From NCBI GenBank assembly GCA_945926705.1, contig CAMEMA010000002.1:1-27914 (forward strand): a DNA stretch of 27,914 nt. The letters run 5' to 3'. Below are positions 27,250 through 27,914 of this stretch, in pieces. Under the pieces are notes generated by a model. It saw only the letters and a program-made list of their open reading frames with translations, ran no database searches and was not told where the DNA came from. Within the stretch, counting starts at the first letter, position 1. Every line of letters begins with the position of its first letter. This stretch comes from an uncultured Clostridia bacterium. GTDB taxonomy: Bacteria > Bacillota > Clostridia > Oscillospirales > Acutalibacteraceae. Both the position numbers and the translations under genes were made by a program.

Positions 27250-27914
27250 ATGGTAGCTCCTTTTGCTGAGATAACCGAAATTGATGAATCTCAACGTGTT
27301 CCTGTGGGAAATGGCATTTATGCTTATCTGCAAATTAATGCGCCTATAGGACCCACTTCTTTGAAATTTATTGATTCGGAAACATCTTTACTTAATTGGT
27401 TTACTGAAAACGGTAACATAGAAGTAGGCTATGATAATGCTTTTTATTCTGCAAGTGCTTACCTTAAGAAATCCAATAAACTTTGGGTAAAACGTGTGGT
27501 TGCTCAAGATGCTTTGTACGGGGGTTGCACAATTCCCGTAGGAACATCTGTAAATGCGGCCGCACTCACCGCAGGATTAGCAGACCCTACCGCTTACACA
27601 TTTGATACGGCTACTTCTACAAAAACTGCCGAAAAAATTACGGTAACAACCAAAAATGATTACCAAGGGAATTTGAGTGGTACATATTTTGTACTTCCCG
27701 GACAACAATATTTCCTTTATATGAATATTGCCGCAAGAGCCGAAGTAACGGAAATAACCTGTACGGCCGATGTAGGCAGTTCTTTGGCAGGAAAATATTT
27801 TATATTCCCCGGACAAACGGATTACATCTGGTTTAAAGTAGGAACCTCAGGTACGGACCCCGGAACACTTAATACAAGTCTTACCGGAATGACAGGACAT
27901 GAAGTGGGCTTGTC
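27250..27914 (+). CDS. Tail sheath protein, N-terminal part (3' end outside window)
   Basis: ATG after GAGG; open to the right edge (221 codons). Residues ~20-95 carry the sheath N-terminal pattern: GIYAYLQINAPIGPTSLKFI, TSLLNWFTENG, YDNAFYSASAYLKKSNKLWV followed by KRV. Contractile-tail sheath monomers polymerise around the tube and contract at infection. After residue ~110 an inserted repeat domain begins, with two related strand units (GTYFVLPGQQYFLYMNI and GKYFIFPGQTDYIWFKVG, ending GTDPG). Such insertions decorate the sheath surface in several phages. This gene is the best evidence that the window belongs to a myovirus. Confidence 0.85.
   Translation, partial: MVAPFAEITEIDESQRVPVGNGIYAYLQINAPIGPTSLKFIDSETSLLNWFTENGNIEVGYDNAFYSASAYLKKSNKLWVKRVVAQDALYGGCTIPVGTSVNAAALTAGLADPTAYTFDTATSTKTAEKITVTTKNDYQGNLSGTYFVLPGQQYFLYMNIAARAEVTEITCTADVGSSLAGKYFIFPGQTDYIWFKVGTSGTDPGTLNTSLTGMTGHEVGL

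Noticed and set aside
1..27914. Alternative genetic code (TAG or TGA reassigned), as in some huge gut phages
   Set aside because: TAG and TGA are used at well-supported gene ends (for example 9601, 20991, 25527 and ATGA overlaps), and no gene family is interrupted by recurrent in-frame TAG or TGA.

Overview
The window reads as part of a large, AT-rich, tailed-phage genome with a contractile tail (myovirus type). Evidence is a tail sheath gene running off the right edge, a distal tail/receptor-binding cluster, an amidase endolysin, phage-type DNA methyltransferases, a GroES-like cochaperonin and a UvrD-like helicase. Every supported gene is on the + strand, packed with short gaps and ATGA-type overlaps. 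Ribosome binding sites are strong (AAGGAG/GGAGG), starts are mostly ATG with some GTG/TTG, and TAA, TAG and TGA are all used as stops, so the code looks standard. Strong Shine-Dalgarno sites plus extended -10 promoters (TGnTATWCT) suggest a Firmicutes-like host, but the host is inference.

Layout. 1-440: the 3' end of a TnpB nuclease gene and a small overlapping ORF. 562-4760: small unrecognised genes plus a HAD-type phosphatase. Two genes here (3473 and 4918) are preceded by near-identical 66-bp elements carrying a perfect 10-bp inverted repeat. 4918-9601: distal tail/receptor-binding and lysis block (fibre-like proteins, a leucine-rich-repeat-like adhesin split by a frameshift, a GT2 glycosyltransferase, an amidase and a tiny membrane peptide). 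9654-16319: accessory block (Dam-type methylase, ferritin-like protein, GroES-like protein, corrinoid-adenosyltransferase-like ATPase with a zinc ribbon, GT8 glycosyltransferase, nucleotidyltransferase). 16438-20459: SF1 helicase, a second DNA methylase, a thioredoxin-like protein and three overlapping unknown genes. 20530-26492: an accessory cassette array. 26504-27914: a short structured, RNA-like region, small proteins and the tail sheath.

The most interesting feature is a family of otherwise unrelated proteins sharing a short helical peptide tag of the form M(T/A)KTI..ISECRKL...KANE, usually at the N terminus (15226, 21741, 22442, 23365, 25545). The tag also occurs inside a protein (24474) and at or near C termini (22442 gene, 24907 gene). 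Shorter relatives start the products of 12457 and 15672. Tagged or tag-adjacent bodies include a 21-residue repeat protein, a nucleotidyltransferase and an ADP-ribosyltransferase-like protein. The tag often ends in A-N-E followed by A, S, G or E. This resembles the logic of T4 capsid-targeting propeptides (Alt, internal proteins) and the A-x-E sites used by prohead proteases of giant phages. My working hypothesis is a modular set of virion-packaged proteins, probably injected into the host and addressed by an exchangeable leader. The shared tag and shared upstream DNA are seen directly; packaging and cleavage are inference.

Other points of note: two probable frameshifts (adhesin near 7088, helicase near 18025), a third frame-disrupted gene (10642-11240), an RBS buried in a 10-bp hairpin (10610-10636), a recurrent promoter motif and a multi-hairpin leader (26686-26905).
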